From Thiocapsa rosea (lineage in GTDB: Bacteria; Pseudomonadota; Gammaproteobacteria; Chromatiales; Chromatiaceae): a stretch of DNA of 64,000 nt. The stretch is from the NCBI RefSeq assembly GCF_003634315.1, contig NZ_RBXL01000001.1:2894501-2958500 (forward strand), read 5' to 3'. The notes under the pieces were generated by a model. The model saw only the letters and a list, made by a program, of their open reading frames with translations, was not told the origin of the DNA and did not search any database. The position numbers were made by a program, and so were the translations under genes. Below are positions 28,194-37,069 of the stretch, piece by piece (positions within the stretch are counted from its first letter, which is position 1; every line of letters starts with the position of its first letter).

Positions 28194-28652
28194 GTGCCGA
28201 CAGCGAGCGATCCCCGGTTGTTGACCTTCACCTGGCCGGTACGCGTCTACTACGAAGATACCGACGCGGGCGGGGTGGTCTTCTACGCCAACTATCTCAA
28301 GTTCATGGAGCGGGCGCGCACGGAGTGGCTGCGCGCCGTCGGCTACGAGCAGGATGTCTTGCGCGAGCGTCGGGGGATCCTCTTCGCCGTGCGCCGCGTG
28401 ACCATCGATTATCTGGCGCCCGCGCGTCTGGATGACTGCTTGAGCGTGACCTCCAGGTTGGTGCGGGCGGGTGGTGCGAGTCTGGAGTTCGACCAGCAGG
28501 TGATGCGCGACAGCGACGCTTCCTGCTGCTGCCGAGGCGCCGTGAAGATCGCCTGCCTGCATGCCGATACCCTGCGTCCGGCGCGCCTGCCCGGCGATCT
28601 CTTGTCCGAGTTGTTGCCTTTCGCGAGCGGCCCAGCGGAGCCTCTGTCATGA
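28194..28652 (+). CDS. ybgC: Tol-Pal system acyl-CoA thioesterase YbgC
   Basis: 152 residues from GTG 28194. Hot-dog fold with the catalytic motif YYEDTDAGGVVFYANYLKF and ERARTEWLR. In E. coli it hydrolyses acyl-CoA or acyl-ACP and associates with phospholipid enzymes. The stop overlaps the tolQ start (ATGA). First gene of the tol-pal operon. Confidence 0.94.
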   Translation: MPTASDPRLLTFTWPVRVYYEDTDAGGVVFYANYLKFMERARTEWLRAVGYEQDVLRERRGILFAVRRVTIDYLAPARLDDCLSVTSRLVRAGGASLEFDQQVMRDSDASCCCRGAVKIACLHADTLRPARLPGDLLSELLPFASGPAEPLS

Positions 28653-29323
28653 CGTCCGATCTGTCCTTGTTTAACCTGATCCTCCAGGCCAGCCTGGTGG
28701 TTCAGTTGGTTCTGGTGGTGCTGGTGATCGCCTCCGTGACATCTTGGACCATGATCCTGGACCGCGGACGCGTGCTCTCCAATGCCCGCAAGAGCGCCAA
28801 CGCCTTCGAGGAACGCTTCTGGTCCGGCGGCGATCTCAGTACGCTTTACAAAGACTTGAGCGAGAATCGCAAGGGCGACCACGGACTGCCGTCCATTTTC
28901 CGGGCCGGTTTCAAGGAGTATGTCCGGCTGCGCAAGATCGAGGGCAATGACCTGATGGCCGTCCTGCAGGGCAGCGAGCGCTCGATGCGCGTCGCCCTCA
29001 GTCGCGAGATGGACCGCTTGGAGACCAGCCTCACCTTCCTGGCGACGGTCGGCTCCACCAGCCCCTACATCGGGCTCTTCGGCACCGTCTGGGGCATCAT
29101 GCATGCCTTCCAAGCACTCGGAAACGTCGAGCAGGCCACCCTCGCGCTGGTTGCGCCGGGCATCTCCGAGGCACTGGTCGCCACCGCGATCGGTCTCTTT
29201 GCGGCCATCCCCGCCGTCATCGCCTACAACCGGTATTCCTATCAGGTCGAGCGTCTGAACAGTCGCTACGAGGAGTTCATGGAAGAGTTCTCGACCCTGT
29301 TGCAACGCCAAGGCCGCAACTGA
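28649..29323 (+). CDS. tolQ: Tol-Pal system inner-membrane protein TolQ
   Basis: 224 residues with three membrane helices (about 18-38, 130-155, 170-195), the MotA/TolQ/ExbB pattern. The conserved YIGLFGTVWGIMHAF and GISEALVATAIGLFAAIPAV segments line the proton channel. With TolR it forms the proton-driven motor that energises TolA during outer-membrane invagination. Overlaps ybgC by 4 bases. Confidence 0.96.
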   Translation: MTSDLSLFNLILQASLVVQLVLVVLVIASVTSWTMILDRGRVLSNARKSANAFEERFWSGGDLSTLYKDLSENRKGDHGLPSIFRAGFKEYVRLRKIEGNDLMAVLQGSERSMRVALSREMDRLETSLTFLATVGSTSPYIGLFGTVWGIMHAFQALGNVEQATLALVAPGISEALVATAIGLFAAIPAVIAYNRYSYQVERLNSRYEEFMEEFSTLLQRQGRN

Positions 29324-29343
29324 GCGCTCGAGGAATCCGATAG

Positions 29344-29787
29344 ATGCTCAAGCGCACCCGTTCCAGGCAGCGTCGCCGGCCGATGGCCGAGATCAATGTC
29401 GTGCCCTACATCGACGTGATGCTGGTGCTGCTCGTCATCTTCATGGTGACGGCGCCCTTGATCACGCAGGGTGTGAAGGTGGCGTTGCCTCAGGAGACGG
29501 CAGGACCTGTCTCGAATACGCCGGCCGAATCGGTGGTCATCACGGTTGATCAGTTCGGTGATTTCTACATCGACGTCGGGACCGACAAGGGCGTCCCGGC
29601 AAGTGACGAGATCCTGACGAATCGAATTCGGGTCGTGCTCGAATATAGGCCTGAGACGCCCGTCCTTATCCGAGCGGATCTTGGGGTCGAGTACGGTCGC
29701 GTGGTGAGGGCGATGGTCCGAGCTCAAAAAGCGGGCGCTCGGGAGGTCGGGCTCATTGTGGTGCCCCCGGAGCGCCGCGAGCGCTGA
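29344..29787 (+). CDS. tolR: Tol-Pal system protein TolR
   Basis: 147 residues. Single membrane helix with the essential Asp in NVVPYIDVMLVLLVIFMV, followed by a periplasmic ExbD/TolR domain. Partner of TolQ in the motor. 20 bp after tolQ; ATG 29344. Confidence 0.96.
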   Translation: MLKRTRSRQRRRPMAEINVVPYIDVMLVLLVIFMVTAPLITQGVKVALPQETAGPVSNTPAESVVITVDQFGDFYIDVGTDKGVPASDEILTNRIRVVLEYRPETPVLIRADLGVEYGRVVRAMVRAQKAGAREVGLIVVPPERRER

Positions 29788-29808
29788 CGCTGCGGCACGA
29801 GCCCGGAC

Positions 29809-31158
29809 ATGTGGCACATCCTGAGGCATAACCCGCGGGCCTTCTATTGGTCGCTGGGTCTGCATGTCTTTTTCGCCCTGCTCTTCTTCGTGGGCGTGAA
29901 GATCGATCGGCCCATCACGGAGGCCGGCAGCAAGCCGCGGGTGGTGCAGGCGACCATCGTCGGCGATGCCGCGCTCGAAGCCATGGTGGCGGAGTTTCAG
30001 GCCGAGCAGGCGCGGCGTCCGGCCGGACCGGAGATCAGCCCCGAGATCAGTGGCGAGATCAGACCCGGAGTCGAGGTGCCGCCGGACGTAGTGGCCCCGC
30101 CGGAGTCGAACCAGGACGACTTGAGCGCGGCCGAGGCCGCACGGCTCGAGGCCGAGCGGCTCGAGGCCGAGGCCGCCGATGCGGAACGTCTGGCCGACGC
30201 CGAGCGCGAGGAGGCGCAGCGTCTCGAGGAGGCCGCTCGTGCCGCTGCCGAGGCCGAGCGCCTGGCCGCGGAGGCCGAAGCAGCGGCAGCCGAGGCCGAG
30301 GCCCGCCGTCAGCTCGACATCGCGCGTAGGGCCGAGGCTCAACGCCGAGCGCAGGCCGAACGAGAGGCCGAGGAGGCCGCTGCGAGGGCCGAAGCCGAAC
30401 GCCGTGCAGAAGCCGAGCGCCGTGCAGAGGCCGCTCGACGCGCCGAGGCCGAGCGTCTTGCCGCCGAGGCCGCAGCCGCCAAGGCCGAGGCCGAGCGTCT
30501 GGCCGAAGAGAAGCGACTTGCCGCGGAGGCCGCAGCCCGTGCCGAGGCGCAACGCCGATCCGAGGCGGTCCGTGCCGAAGACGAACGCCGCGCCCGCGCC
30601 GAGGCCGAGCGACGTGCCGAGATCGAACGCCGTGCGGAGGCGCAGCGCCAAGCCGACGCCGAGGCCGTCCTCGCGCGGCAGCGGCAGCTCGAAGAGGAGG
30701 CCCGCCTGATGGCCGATTTCGAGGAGCGCCGTCTCGTCGAGGAGCTCGCGCAGGAGCGCATCGAGCAGGAGGCCAGGCGGCTCGCCGAGGAGGACAGGCA
30801 GCGCGGGCTCGCCGCGGAAGAGGCGCAGCGTACGCGTGAGGCCGACCCGAGCTCGTCGTTGGCGACCGCGCAACTCGCGCGCGAGGCCGATCGCTACGTC
30901 CCAGTGATCCGCGATCGGGTGCGTCAGTTTTGGGTCCGGCCGCCGGCGACCGGTCGCGATCTCGCGACCGTCGTCTCGGTGCGGCTCATCCCGGGCGGCG
31001 ACGTGGTGCCCAACAGTGTTCGGGTGGTTCAGAGCAGCGGCAACACCGCCTTCGATCAATCGGTCGTTGCCGCGGTCAATCAGGCATCGCCCTTGCCCGT
31101 GCCGTCAGGTCCCGTCTTCGAGCGCTTTCGCGAGTTCGATTTCACCTTCAAGCCCTAG
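29809..31158 (+). CDS. tolA: Tol-Pal system protein TolA
   Basis: 449 residues: one N-terminal membrane helix (about 14-32, GLHVFFALLFFVG), a periplasmic segment, a very long Ala/Glu/Arg-rich helical domain (about 105-345), and a C-terminal TolA domain (DRVRQFWVRPP, VVQSSGNTAFDQSVVAAVN). It spans the periplasm and contacts Pal and TolB. The repetitive middle explains the many spurious open frames on both strands here. Confidence 0.95.
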   Translation: MWHILRHNPRAFYWSLGLHVFFALLFFVGVKIDRPITEAGSKPRVVQATIVGDAALEAMVAEFQAEQARRPAGPEISPEISGEIRPGVEVPPDVVAPPESNQDDLSAAEAARLEAERLEAEAADAERLADAEREEAQRLEEAARAAAEAERLAAEAEAAAAEAEARRQLDIARRAEAQRRAQAEREAEEAAARAEAERRAEAERRAEAARRAEAERLAAEAAAAKAEAERLAEEKRLAAEAAARAEAQRRSEAVRAEDERRARAEAERRAEIERRAEAQRQADAEAVLARQRQLEEEARLMADFEERRLVEELAQERIEQEARRLAEEDRQRGLAAEEAQRTREADPSSSLATAQLAREADRYVPVIRDRVRQFWVRPPATGRDLATVVSVRLIPGGDVVPNSVRVVQSSGNTAFDQSVVAAVNQASPLPVPSGPVFERFREFDFTFKP

Positions 31159-31173
31159 CCAGGACAGACCCCT

Positions 31174-32496
31174 ATGCCCCGACACCAGCGCCGCCCCTCG
31201 ATCCTCATGGCCTTTGCCGTCGTCCTCTTCGGAATCGGGCTCGGATTCGGGACCGGGCCGGCACAGGCGCGTCTGAACATCGAGGTCACGGGCGGTGTCG
31301 AGGCAGCCCAACCGATCGCCGTCGTCCCTTTCGGCGTGAGCGACGGGCTCATCCCTCCGGTGGATATCGCCGCAGTCATCAGCGCGGATCTCGCGCGCAC
31401 CGGCCGTTTTCGTGCGATGCCGACGCGCGACATGCTCGACATGCCGGCGCGTCACGAGGACGTGGATCTGCGCGATTGGCGCCTGCTCGGGATGAACAAC
31501 CTGGTCATCGGCCGGGTCGAGGCCGACGGCGCCGGCTACCGGGTCAGCTTCATCCTCTACGACGTCTTCCGCGGCGATCAGCTCGCCAGCAGCACGCTCG
31601 TCTCCACCAAGGACGGCATGCGCAACACGGCGCACCGCATCGCCGACATCATCTATCAGAAGCTCACCGGCCAGCGCGGCGTGGCGGCGACCCGCATCGC
31701 CTACGTCACCGCCACCGGCCAGGGCGAGGGCCAGACCGTGACCCTGCGCGTCGCGGACGCCGACGGCTACAACCCCCAGACCATCGTCTCCTCGGGCGAG
31801 CCCATCATGTCGCCCGCCTGGTCTCCCGACGGACGCCGCATCGCCTACGTCTCCTTCGAGAACAAGCGCGCCGCCATCTACATCCAGGAGCTCGCCAGCG
31901 GGCGTCGCGAGCTGGTCGCGAGCCATCCCGGCATCAACGGCTCGCCGGCCTTCTCCCCGGACGGGCGCAAGCTCGCGATGACGCTCTCCAAGGACGGCAA
32001 TCCGGACATCTATGTCCTGGATCTCACCAGCCGCGAGCTGGTGCGCCTCACCGACCATTTCGCCATCGACACCGAGCCCTCTTGGTCGCCGGACGGTCAA
32101 CAGATCATCTTCACCTCCGATCGCGGCGGCAGCCCGCAGATCTACCGCATGGGCTCGGGCGGCGGACCTGCCCAGCGGATCAGCTCCGAGGGCGACTACA
32201 ACGCGCGTGCATCCTATTCGCCCGACGGGCGCTCCATCGTCTTGGTGTCGCGTGCCAACGGGCGGTTTCGCATCGGCGTGATCGATCTGGACCGCGGCTT
32301 CATGCGGGTCTTGAGCAACGGCAGCCTGGACGAGTCGCCGAGTTTCGCGCCGAACGGCAGCATGGTAATTTACGCGACCATCCACGGCGGCCGAGGCGTC
32401 TTGGCGGCAGCCTCGATCGACGGCGGCGGCAACCAGCGCCTCTCTCAGGATTCCGGCGAGGTCCGCGAGCCAGCCTGGTCGCCGTTCATCAAATGA
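31174..32496 (+). CDS. tolB: Tol-Pal system beta-propeller protein TolB
   Basis: 440 residues. Signal peptide (hydrophobic residues 10-28, cleavage near AQA-RLN), an N-terminal domain (VPFGVSDGLIPPVDIAAVI) and a six-bladed WD/PD40-like propeller with repeated motifs SPAWSPDGRRIAYVS, SPAFSPDGRKLAM, EPSWSPDGQQIIF, RASYSPDGRSIVL, SPSFAPNGSMVIY. Periplasmic partner of Pal and TolA. Confidence 0.97.
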   Translation: MPRHQRRPSILMAFAVVLFGIGLGFGTGPAQARLNIEVTGGVEAAQPIAVVPFGVSDGLIPPVDIAAVISADLARTGRFRAMPTRDMLDMPARHEDVDLRDWRLLGMNNLVIGRVEADGAGYRVSFILYDVFRGDQLASSTLVSTKDGMRNTAHRIADIIYQKLTGQRGVAATRIAYVTATGQGEGQTVTLRVADADGYNPQTIVSSGEPIMSPAWSPDGRRIAYVSFENKRAAIYIQELASGRRELVASHPGINGSPAFSPDGRKLAMTLSKDGNPDIYVLDLTSRELVRLTDHFAIDTEPSWSPDGQQIIFTSDRGGSPQIYRMGSGGGPAQRISSEGDYNARASYSPDGRSIVLVSRANGRFRIGVIDLDRGFMRVLSNGSLDESPSFAPNGSMVIYATIHGGRGVLAAASIDGGGNQRLSQDSGEVREPAWSPFIK

Positions 32497-32551
32497 CCCG
32501 ACCTTTCCGGATCAACGTCCAATCCCCGAGGCAGGGGTGAAGGAGTCTGTG

Positions 32552-33091
32552 ATGACAACCAACCGCAAGGGCATCCGGGCGCCCGCGCTCGCCCTCACTG
32601 CCGTCGTGCTCGCCTCTGTCTTGGCCGTCGGCTGCACCAGCGCGCCGAAGCAGTCGACCGAGCAGGTCGCGCCTCAGCCGATGCCGACGGCACCGACCAC
32701 GACCGCCCCGCTTGAAACCACGCGCCCGGTCTATGCCGGTCCCTGGGAGGACCCGAGCAACCCGCTGTACCAGCGGACCATCTATTTCGACTACGACACG
32801 GCCGAGATCAAACCCGAGTTTCTCCCTCTGCTGCGCACCCACGCGCGTTACCTGGGTACCAATACAGGGGTGAAGGCGACACTCGAAGGCCACACCGACG
32901 AGCGCGGCACACGCGAGTACAACCTCGCACTGGGCGACCAGCGTGCCGAGTCGGTGCGGCGGCTCATGGTCGCCGACGGTGTGCCGCCGAACCAGTTGTC
33001 CACGCTCAGCTACGGCGAAGAACGCCCGGCCAATCCCGGTCACAGCGAGCAGGCGTGGCGGTTGAATCGGCGTGTCGTGATCCAGTATTGA
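32552..33091 (+). CDS. pal: Peptidoglycan-associated lipoprotein Pal
   Basis: 179 residues from ATG 32552, which has AAGGAG 7-8 bases upstream; a GTG at 32537 is in frame but overlaps that site. Signal peptide with lipobox LAVGC, Thr/Pro-rich linker, then an OmpA-like domain (TIYFDYDTAEIKPEF, LEGHTDERGTREYN, LGDQRAESVRRLM) that binds meso-diaminopimelate in peptidoglycan. The TGA stop is the first bases of a diverged repeat element. Confidence 0.96.
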   Translation: MTTNRKGIRAPALALTAVVLASVLAVGCTSAPKQSTEQVAPQPMPTAPTTTAPLETTRPVYAGPWEDPSNPLYQRTIYFDYDTAEIKPEFLPLLRTHARYLGTNTGVKATLEGHTDERGTREYNLALGDQRAESVRRLMVADGVPPNQLSTLSYGEERPANPGHSEQAWRLNRRVVIQY

Positions 33092-33174
33092 ATCGCGTCT
33101 CGTGTGACGTGCGGGCTTTTCCGGTGGGATCGGGTTCCGGCGGGTGTCTGCGGGCGTCGGCGTCGACGCGACTC
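33089..33174. repeat. Diverged ~86-bp terminal-inverted-repeat element
   Basis: TGAATCGCGTC at the left and GACGCGACTCA at the right are inverted repeats, and the length equals that of the TAAACCGCG family, from which the ends differ by two or three changes. Begins at the pal stop codon. Confidence 0.6.
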
Positions 33175-33197
33175 AAGTCTTTTTGGAAATTTCAATT

Positions 33198-33280
33198 TAA
33201 ACCCTGATTTCCCTGGTGTTTGAGGTTGTTTGTCGACCGCCGAGCGAGAAGGTCTCGGGTGTCGCCGGGAGCAGGGTTTA
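33198..33280. repeat. ~83-bp terminal-inverted-repeat element, TAAACCCTG variant
   Basis: Begins TAAACCCTG (33198-33206) and ends CAGGGTTTA (33272-33280). Same length class as the TAAACCGCG elements, with compensating change in both ends. It ends 12 bp before the cpoB start codon and overlaps the region expected to hold its ribosome binding site (GTTTAGGAGTG). Confidence 0.75.
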
Positions 33281-33292
33281 GGAGTGCACTCA

Positions 33293-34156
33293 ATGGGTAT
33301 CCGACCGATTGTCTTGATTGTGGCTGCGGCGCTGGTCGCTGCGGCCCTGCCGGCGACGAGCATTGCAAACCCCGCCCTCGAAGCACGGCTCGCCCGCATG
33401 GAGCGCATCCTCGAGAATCAGGCGGGCTCGGAGCTCCTGCTCCAGATGCAGCAGTTCCAGATGGAGATGCAGGAGTTGCGCGGTCTGGTCGAGATGCAGC
33501 AGTTCGAGATCCAAAAGCTGCAGCGCCAGCAGCGCGATCAATTTCTCGACATCGACTCTCGTCTCGGTTCCGATCGCGGCGATCCCGCGGGTTCCGCCGC
33601 CCCGGGCGACCCCAACGGCGGCCTCGGAACCGGATCCATCGACGTCAGCGGAAGCGATCTCGACGCCCCCGCGGGGACCCCCGAGCCGCCGCCCCCGATG
33701 GCCGCGCCGGTCCCCTCCTCGAGCGGTGCCGCCGGCATCCCCTCCTTGCCCTCGCCCGAGACGACCGGCGGCAGCGAGCGCGATGCCTACGCCGCCGCCT
33801 TCGAGCTCCTCAAAGAGCGCAAGTACGACGAGGCCCAGGCCGGCTTCAACGACCTGCTCCGGCGCTATCCGCAGGGCCAGTTCACCGACAACGCCCGCTA
33901 CTGGCTCGGCGAGACCTACTATGTCCAGCGCAACTACCCAGCCGCCTTGGCCGAGCTCGATCGTCTGGTGCAACTGAGCCCCGACAGCCCGAAGGTCCCC
34001 GGCGCCATGCTCAAGATCGGCTACATCCAATTCGAGCAAAAGGCGTTCGACCAGGCGCGCGCCACGCTCGAACAGGTCGTCAGCCGCTACCCCGCCAGCA
34101 CCGAGGCACGCCTCGCAAGAAGCCGTCTGGAGCGGATCGGCCAAGAGTTGCGCTGA
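33293..34156 (+). CDS. cpoB: Cell division coordinator CpoB (YbgF), TPR protein
   Basis: 287 residues from ATG 33293 with AGGAG 10 bases upstream. Signal peptide (hydrophobic 5-22, cleavage near SIA-NPA), trimerising coiled coil rich in Gln (about 35-80, LLLQMQQFQMEMQELR), a Gly/Pro/Ser linker, and three C-terminal TPR units (YAAAFELLKERKYDEAQAGF, ARYWLGETYYVQRNYPAAL). Periplasmic; links PBP1B and Tol in septal peptidoglycan synthesis. Last gene of the operon. Confidence 0.94.
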   Translation: MGIRPIVLIVAAALVAAALPATSIANPALEARLARMERILENQAGSELLLQMQQFQMEMQELRGLVEMQQFEIQKLQRQQRDQFLDIDSRLGSDRGDPAGSAAPGDPNGGLGTGSIDVSGSDLDAPAGTPEPPPPMAAPVPSSSGAAGIPSLPSPETTGGSERDAYAAAFELLKERKYDEAQAGFNDLLRRYPQGQFTDNARYWLGETYYVQRNYPAALAELDRLVQLSPDSPKVPGAMLKIGYIQFEQKAFDQARATLEQVVSRYPASTEARLARSRLERIGQELR

Positions 34157-34216
34157 GCGATCCGGGCCGGCGCACGGCCGCGACGACACCCGTTTCGACG
34201 GGCGTACGTCGTAGCC

Positions 34217-34246
34217 CTTCAAAAAGACCGCGCGCCGCATTATACT
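34217..34246 (+). promoter_or_regulatory. Candidate promoter of tRNA-Lys
   Basis: TATACT (34241-34246) is a good -10 box 11 bases before the tRNA 5' end. The -35 region is weak (CTTCAA at 34217-34222, spacing 18). No other promoter-like site is seen nearer. Confidence 0.45.
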
Positions 34247-34257
34247 GACCGGCTTTC

Positions 34258-34333
34258 GCGCCCTTAGCTCAGTTGGTAGAGCATCTGACTTTTAATCAGG
34301 TGGTCGCAGGTTCGAGCCCTGCAGGGCGCACCA
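34258..34333 (+). tRNA. tRNA-Lys (anticodon UUU)
   Basis: 76 nt with encoded CCA. Acceptor stem GCGCCCT/AGGGCGC, D-loop AGTTGGTA, anticodon stem TCTGA/TCAGG with loop CTTTTAA (anticodon TTT), and T-arm GCAGG-TTCGAGC-CCTGC. The long extra sequence of class II tRNAs is absent. Confidence 0.97.
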
Positions 34334-34341
34334 TAAAAACA

Positions 34342-34376
34342 ACGAACAAGGCCACTTCGGTGGCCTTGTTCGTTTC
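34342..34376 (+). terminator. Intrinsic terminator after tRNA-Lys
   Basis: ACGAACAAGGCCAC (34342-34355), TTCG loop, GTGGCCTTGTTCGT (34360-34373): a perfect 14-bp stem followed by a short T stretch. Placed 8 bases after the tRNA. Confidence 0.85.
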
Positions 34377-34382
34377 CGGAGT

Positions 34383-34700
34383 GTGCCGGAAAAATGTGCG
34401 CACAGGCTCCCACGCTCCCCGTGAACTCACTCCCACGCGGAGCCTGGGAGTGAGCCAGTAGCCGGTAGAGTGGACGATCGAGAGCAAAGACAGGTGACAC
34501 CTTCGTGAACGCGTAGGATGGGTAGAGCGGCAGCGAAACCCATCCTCCAAACCACCGCGTTGCAGGGTTTCGGTCCGATGCCCTTGGCGCGGGCTGGATG
34601 GGTTTCGCTTCGCTCTGCGGCCTATCGCTACTTCAGTGCATCCTGTACTGCTTGGCGCGGGGTAGATGGGTTTCGCTTCGCTCTACCCATCCTACGTGTT
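34383..34700. repeat. Intergenic REP cluster (CTCCCACGC and GGATGGGT families)
   Basis: No gene in this stretch. It holds a degraded CTCCCACGC-type hairpin (34403-34452), a partial GTGGACGATCGAGAGC copy (34471-34486), and three GGATGGGTTTCGC-type palindromes (34514-34545, 34595-34616, 34660-34694). Short REP-derived frames across it are not genes. Confidence 0.8.
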
Positions 34701-34856
34701 TCGGTTGTTTTTGAATGGTTCGTTAGAGGCGCCCGTCGGAGCCGTTATCCGGGAGCTCGCGGCCGGTCCCACGGACAACGCCGTCGGCTCCAGCGCCTTC
34801 CCAAAGGGCTGTTTGAGCAGACACTTTGCACGGAAACGGAAATCAGGTACGCGTCC

Positions 34857-35291
34857 ATGACATCCGAACCGGGTATCGATGTTCGCTGGAAGCAACGCTT
34901 TGCCAATTACCGGCGCGCCTTTCTGCAACTGAGCGATGCCGTGAGCCTTGCCGCGGAACGATCCTTGAGCCCGCTCGAGCAACAAGGGCTCATCAAGGCG
35001 TTCGAGTTCACCCATGAGCTCGCCTGGAATGTCATGAAGGATTACTTCGAGTACCAAGGCAACACCGCGATCACCGGATCGCGCGACGCCATTCGGGAAG
35101 CCTTCCGCCGCGGTCTTGTCACCGACGGCGAGACCTGGATGGAGACCATCAAGAGCAGAAACCGCTCCTCGCACACCTATGACGAGAATACCGCGAAGCA
35201 ACTGATCGAGATCATCGGCACACGTTACATGAGCCTGTTCGACGCCTTCCAAACCCGCATGCAAGGGCTGGCCGACGATGCCGTTGGATGA
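34857..35291 (+). CDS. HEPN-type nucleotidyltransferase substrate-binding protein (HI0074 family)
   Basis: 144 residues from ATG 34857; the frame is open upstream through repeats. All-helical protein with LSDAVSLAAERSLSPLEQQG, AFEFTHELAWNVMKDYFEYQG and KSRNRSSHTYDENTA, the last containing the R-x4-6-H HEPN RNase-like motif (RNRSSH). Pairs with the MNT nucleotidyltransferase encoded next (14-bp overlap). Such HEPN/MNT pairs act as type VII toxin-antitoxin modules where the MNT protein modifies the HEPN toxin. Known family; the toxin role here is inference. Confidence 0.88.
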   Translation: MTSEPGIDVRWKQRFANYRRAFLQLSDAVSLAAERSLSPLEQQGLIKAFEFTHELAWNVMKDYFEYQGNTAITGSRDAIREAFRRGLVTDGETWMETIKSRNRSSHTYDENTAKQLIEIIGTRYMSLFDAFQTRMQGLADDAVG

Positions 35292-35604
35292 CATCACCCC
35301 GGACACCTGCGGATTGTCCGAATCGGTGATCGACCGGATTCGCACCCTGCTCGACGCCTGTCCCGCGGTCGAGCGGGCACTGCTTTACGGATCCAGAGCC
35401 AAGGGGAACTACCGCCGTGGCTCGGATATCGACCTTGTCCTGGAGGGAGAGCAACTCGACGACATCCAAGTGTTGACACTGGAAACCCAGCTCGACGACT
35501 TGCTGCTGCCCTACCAGATCGACCTTTCACGCCTTGCCGCGATCGAAAATGCAGCGCTTCTGGAGCACATTCGGCGTGTGGGTCGGGTGTTTTACCAACG
35601 ATGA
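35278..35604 (+). CDS. MNT-domain nucleotidyltransferase (HI0073 family)
   Basis: 108 residues. The minimal nucleotidyltransferase motif LLYGSRAKGNYRRGSDIDLV has the GSx10DxD metal-binding pattern; a third acidic residue is probably in the QIDLSRL strand. Overlaps the HEPN gene by 14 bases, ensuring coupled expression. Predicted to be the antitoxin enzyme that adds AMP to the HEPN partner. Followed directly by a composite repeat. Confidence 0.88.
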   Translation: MPLDDITPDTCGLSESVIDRIRTLLDACPAVERALLYGSRAKGNYRRGSDIDLVLEGEQLDDIQVLTLETQLDDLLLPYQIDLSRLAAIENAALLEHIRRVGRVFYQR

Positions 35605-35620
35605 TCGCACCCACCCGGGG

Positions 35621-35825
35621 CTTTGCTCATCCTCTCGTCCATGCCTCTTGGGTTCCCCAACCGGACGCGAGACCCCGGCCCCACCCCGGGTACGCCGACT
35701 TCAGTCGGCCCCCGGGGAGGCGGACTTCAGTCCGCCGCGCGGTCGCGCTCGGCCGACTGAAGTCGGCGTACCCGGGCGGTCGGCGATCTGGACACTGCCG
35801 ATGTGGACGAAACGATGATCGAGGC
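35621..35825. repeat. Composite CGCCGACTTCAGTCGG repeat (copy 2)
   Basis: Starts CATCCTCTCGTCCATGCC, then GGTTCCCCAACCGGACGCGA, hairpins CGCCGACTTCAGTCGG, GGCGGACTTCAGTCCGCC and GGCCGACTGAAGTCGGCG, and a tail CTGGACACTGCCGATGTGG...GATGATCGAGGC. Nearly the same sequence lies at 37247-37450; a looser copy at 27888-28110. Confidence 0.9.
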
Positions 35826-35860
35826 TGGGCGAATTAAGGCCATATTCTCGAGCGGGGTTC

Positions 35861-36560
35861 GGTGGACTTCGCGCTCGCTCGTCCACCCTACCGGCTCGCT
35901 CCCACGCTCCGCGCTTACTCGCTCCCACGCTCCGCGTGGGAGTGTCGCCGGGACGCTCCGCGTCCCTGCCGCGATGCCGACGCGCACCCCCGGCGCTGCG
36001 ACCCGTGTCGGCACGTGACCGCGCCGCCACGCGACGCAGAGCGTCGGGACTACACTCCCACGCGGAGCGTGGGAGCGAGTTGGCTGGATGAGCGTGGGAG
36101 CGAGTTGCCCTACTGGCTCGCTCCCACGCTCCGCGTGGGAGTGTCGTCGGGACGCTCCGCGTCCCTGCCGCCATGCCGACGCGCCCCTCCGCCGGTGCGT
36201 CCCGCGCCATGCACGGCCGCGCCCCCCGCGGCCTTCCCCGGCGCGCTTACTCGCTCCCACGCTCCGCGTGGGAGTGTCGCCGGGACGCTCCGCGTCCCTG
36301 CCGCCATGCCGACGCGCACCCCCGGCGCTGCGACCCGTGTCGGCACGCGACCGCGCCGCCACGCGACGCAGAGCGTCGGAGCGAGTTGGCTGGAGGGGCG
36401 TGGGAGCGAGTTGCCCTACCGGCTCGCTCCCACGCTCCGCGTGGGAGTGTCGCCGGGACGCTCCGCGTCCCTGCCGCCATGCCGACGCGCCCCCCCGCCG
36501 GTGCGTCCCGCGCCGATGCACGGCCGCGCCCCCCGCGGCCTTCCCCGGCGCGTGAATCCG
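35861..36560. repeat. REP array made of two long imperfect units (A-B-A-B)
   Basis: After a GGTGGAC/GTCCACC hairpin (35861-35893) the sequence GCTTACTCGCTCCCACGC starts at 35913 and again at 36245, about 332 bases apart. Each unit contains CTCCCACGCTCCGCGTGGGAG, GGGACGCTCCGCGTCCC and GCGACGCAGAGCGTCG hairpins, then a second CTCCCACGC block (36120, 36424) ending CGCGGCCTTCCCCGGCGCG. Peptides such as LPRSAWECR are translations of this repeat. No gene in the region. Confidence 0.88.
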
Positions 36561-36580
36561 ACCACCGGACGAGCCGACCG

Positions 36581-37021
36581 ATGACCGATGCCTCGCGTGA
36601 CGACTACGACAGTCCCTGGAAAGAAGCGCTGGAGCGCTACTTCCCGCACTTTCTCGCGCTCTTGTTCCCGCGGATCCATACTGCGATCGACTGGTCGAAA
36701 GGCCATGAATTTCTCGACAAGGAGCTGCAACAGGTGGTGCGCGATGCCGAGACCGGCCGGCGCCATGCCGACAAGTTGGCCAGAGTCTTCACACGCGAGG
36801 GTGCCGAGACCTGGGTGCTGGTCCACGTCGAGGTTCAGGGCGATGCCGAGGCGGGCTTTGCCGAGCGCATGTACGTCTACAATTACCGCATCTTCGACAA
36901 GTACCGGACCGACATCGTCAGCCTCGCCGTGCTGGCCGACGCCACCGTGCGCTTCCGCCCGAGCGCCTACGCCCGCGAGCGCTGGGGCTGCGCGTTGGAC
37001 TTTGACTCGCTCCCACGCTGA
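36581..37021 (+). pseudogene. Truncated Rpn-family (PD-(D/E)XK nuclease/transposase-like) gene
   Basis: 146 codons from ATG 36581. The N-terminal half of the family is intact: DSPWKEALERYFPHFLALLF, AIDWSKGHEFLDKELQ, AETWVLVHVEVQGDAE (nuclease-core E-x-Q region) and YNYRIFDKYRTDIVSLAVLA. The protein should be about 250-320 residues, but at WGCALDF the frame runs into a CTCGCTCCCACGC repeat and stops. It is probably non-functional. A shorter second copy with the same 5' flank (GTGAATCCGACCACCGGACG) is at 45961-46188. Confidence 0.85.
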
Positions 37022-37069
37022 CTCTGACTCGCTCCCACGCTCCGCGTGGTAGTGTAGCCCCGACGCTCC

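Noticed and set aside
35727-36521. Long frames rich in LPRSAWECR / HAERGSE peptides
   Set aside because: These peptides come from the CTCCCACGC / GGGACGC REP hairpins on either strand, a frequent misannotation; they recur at 38.1-39.3 kb and within dehydrogenase fragments.
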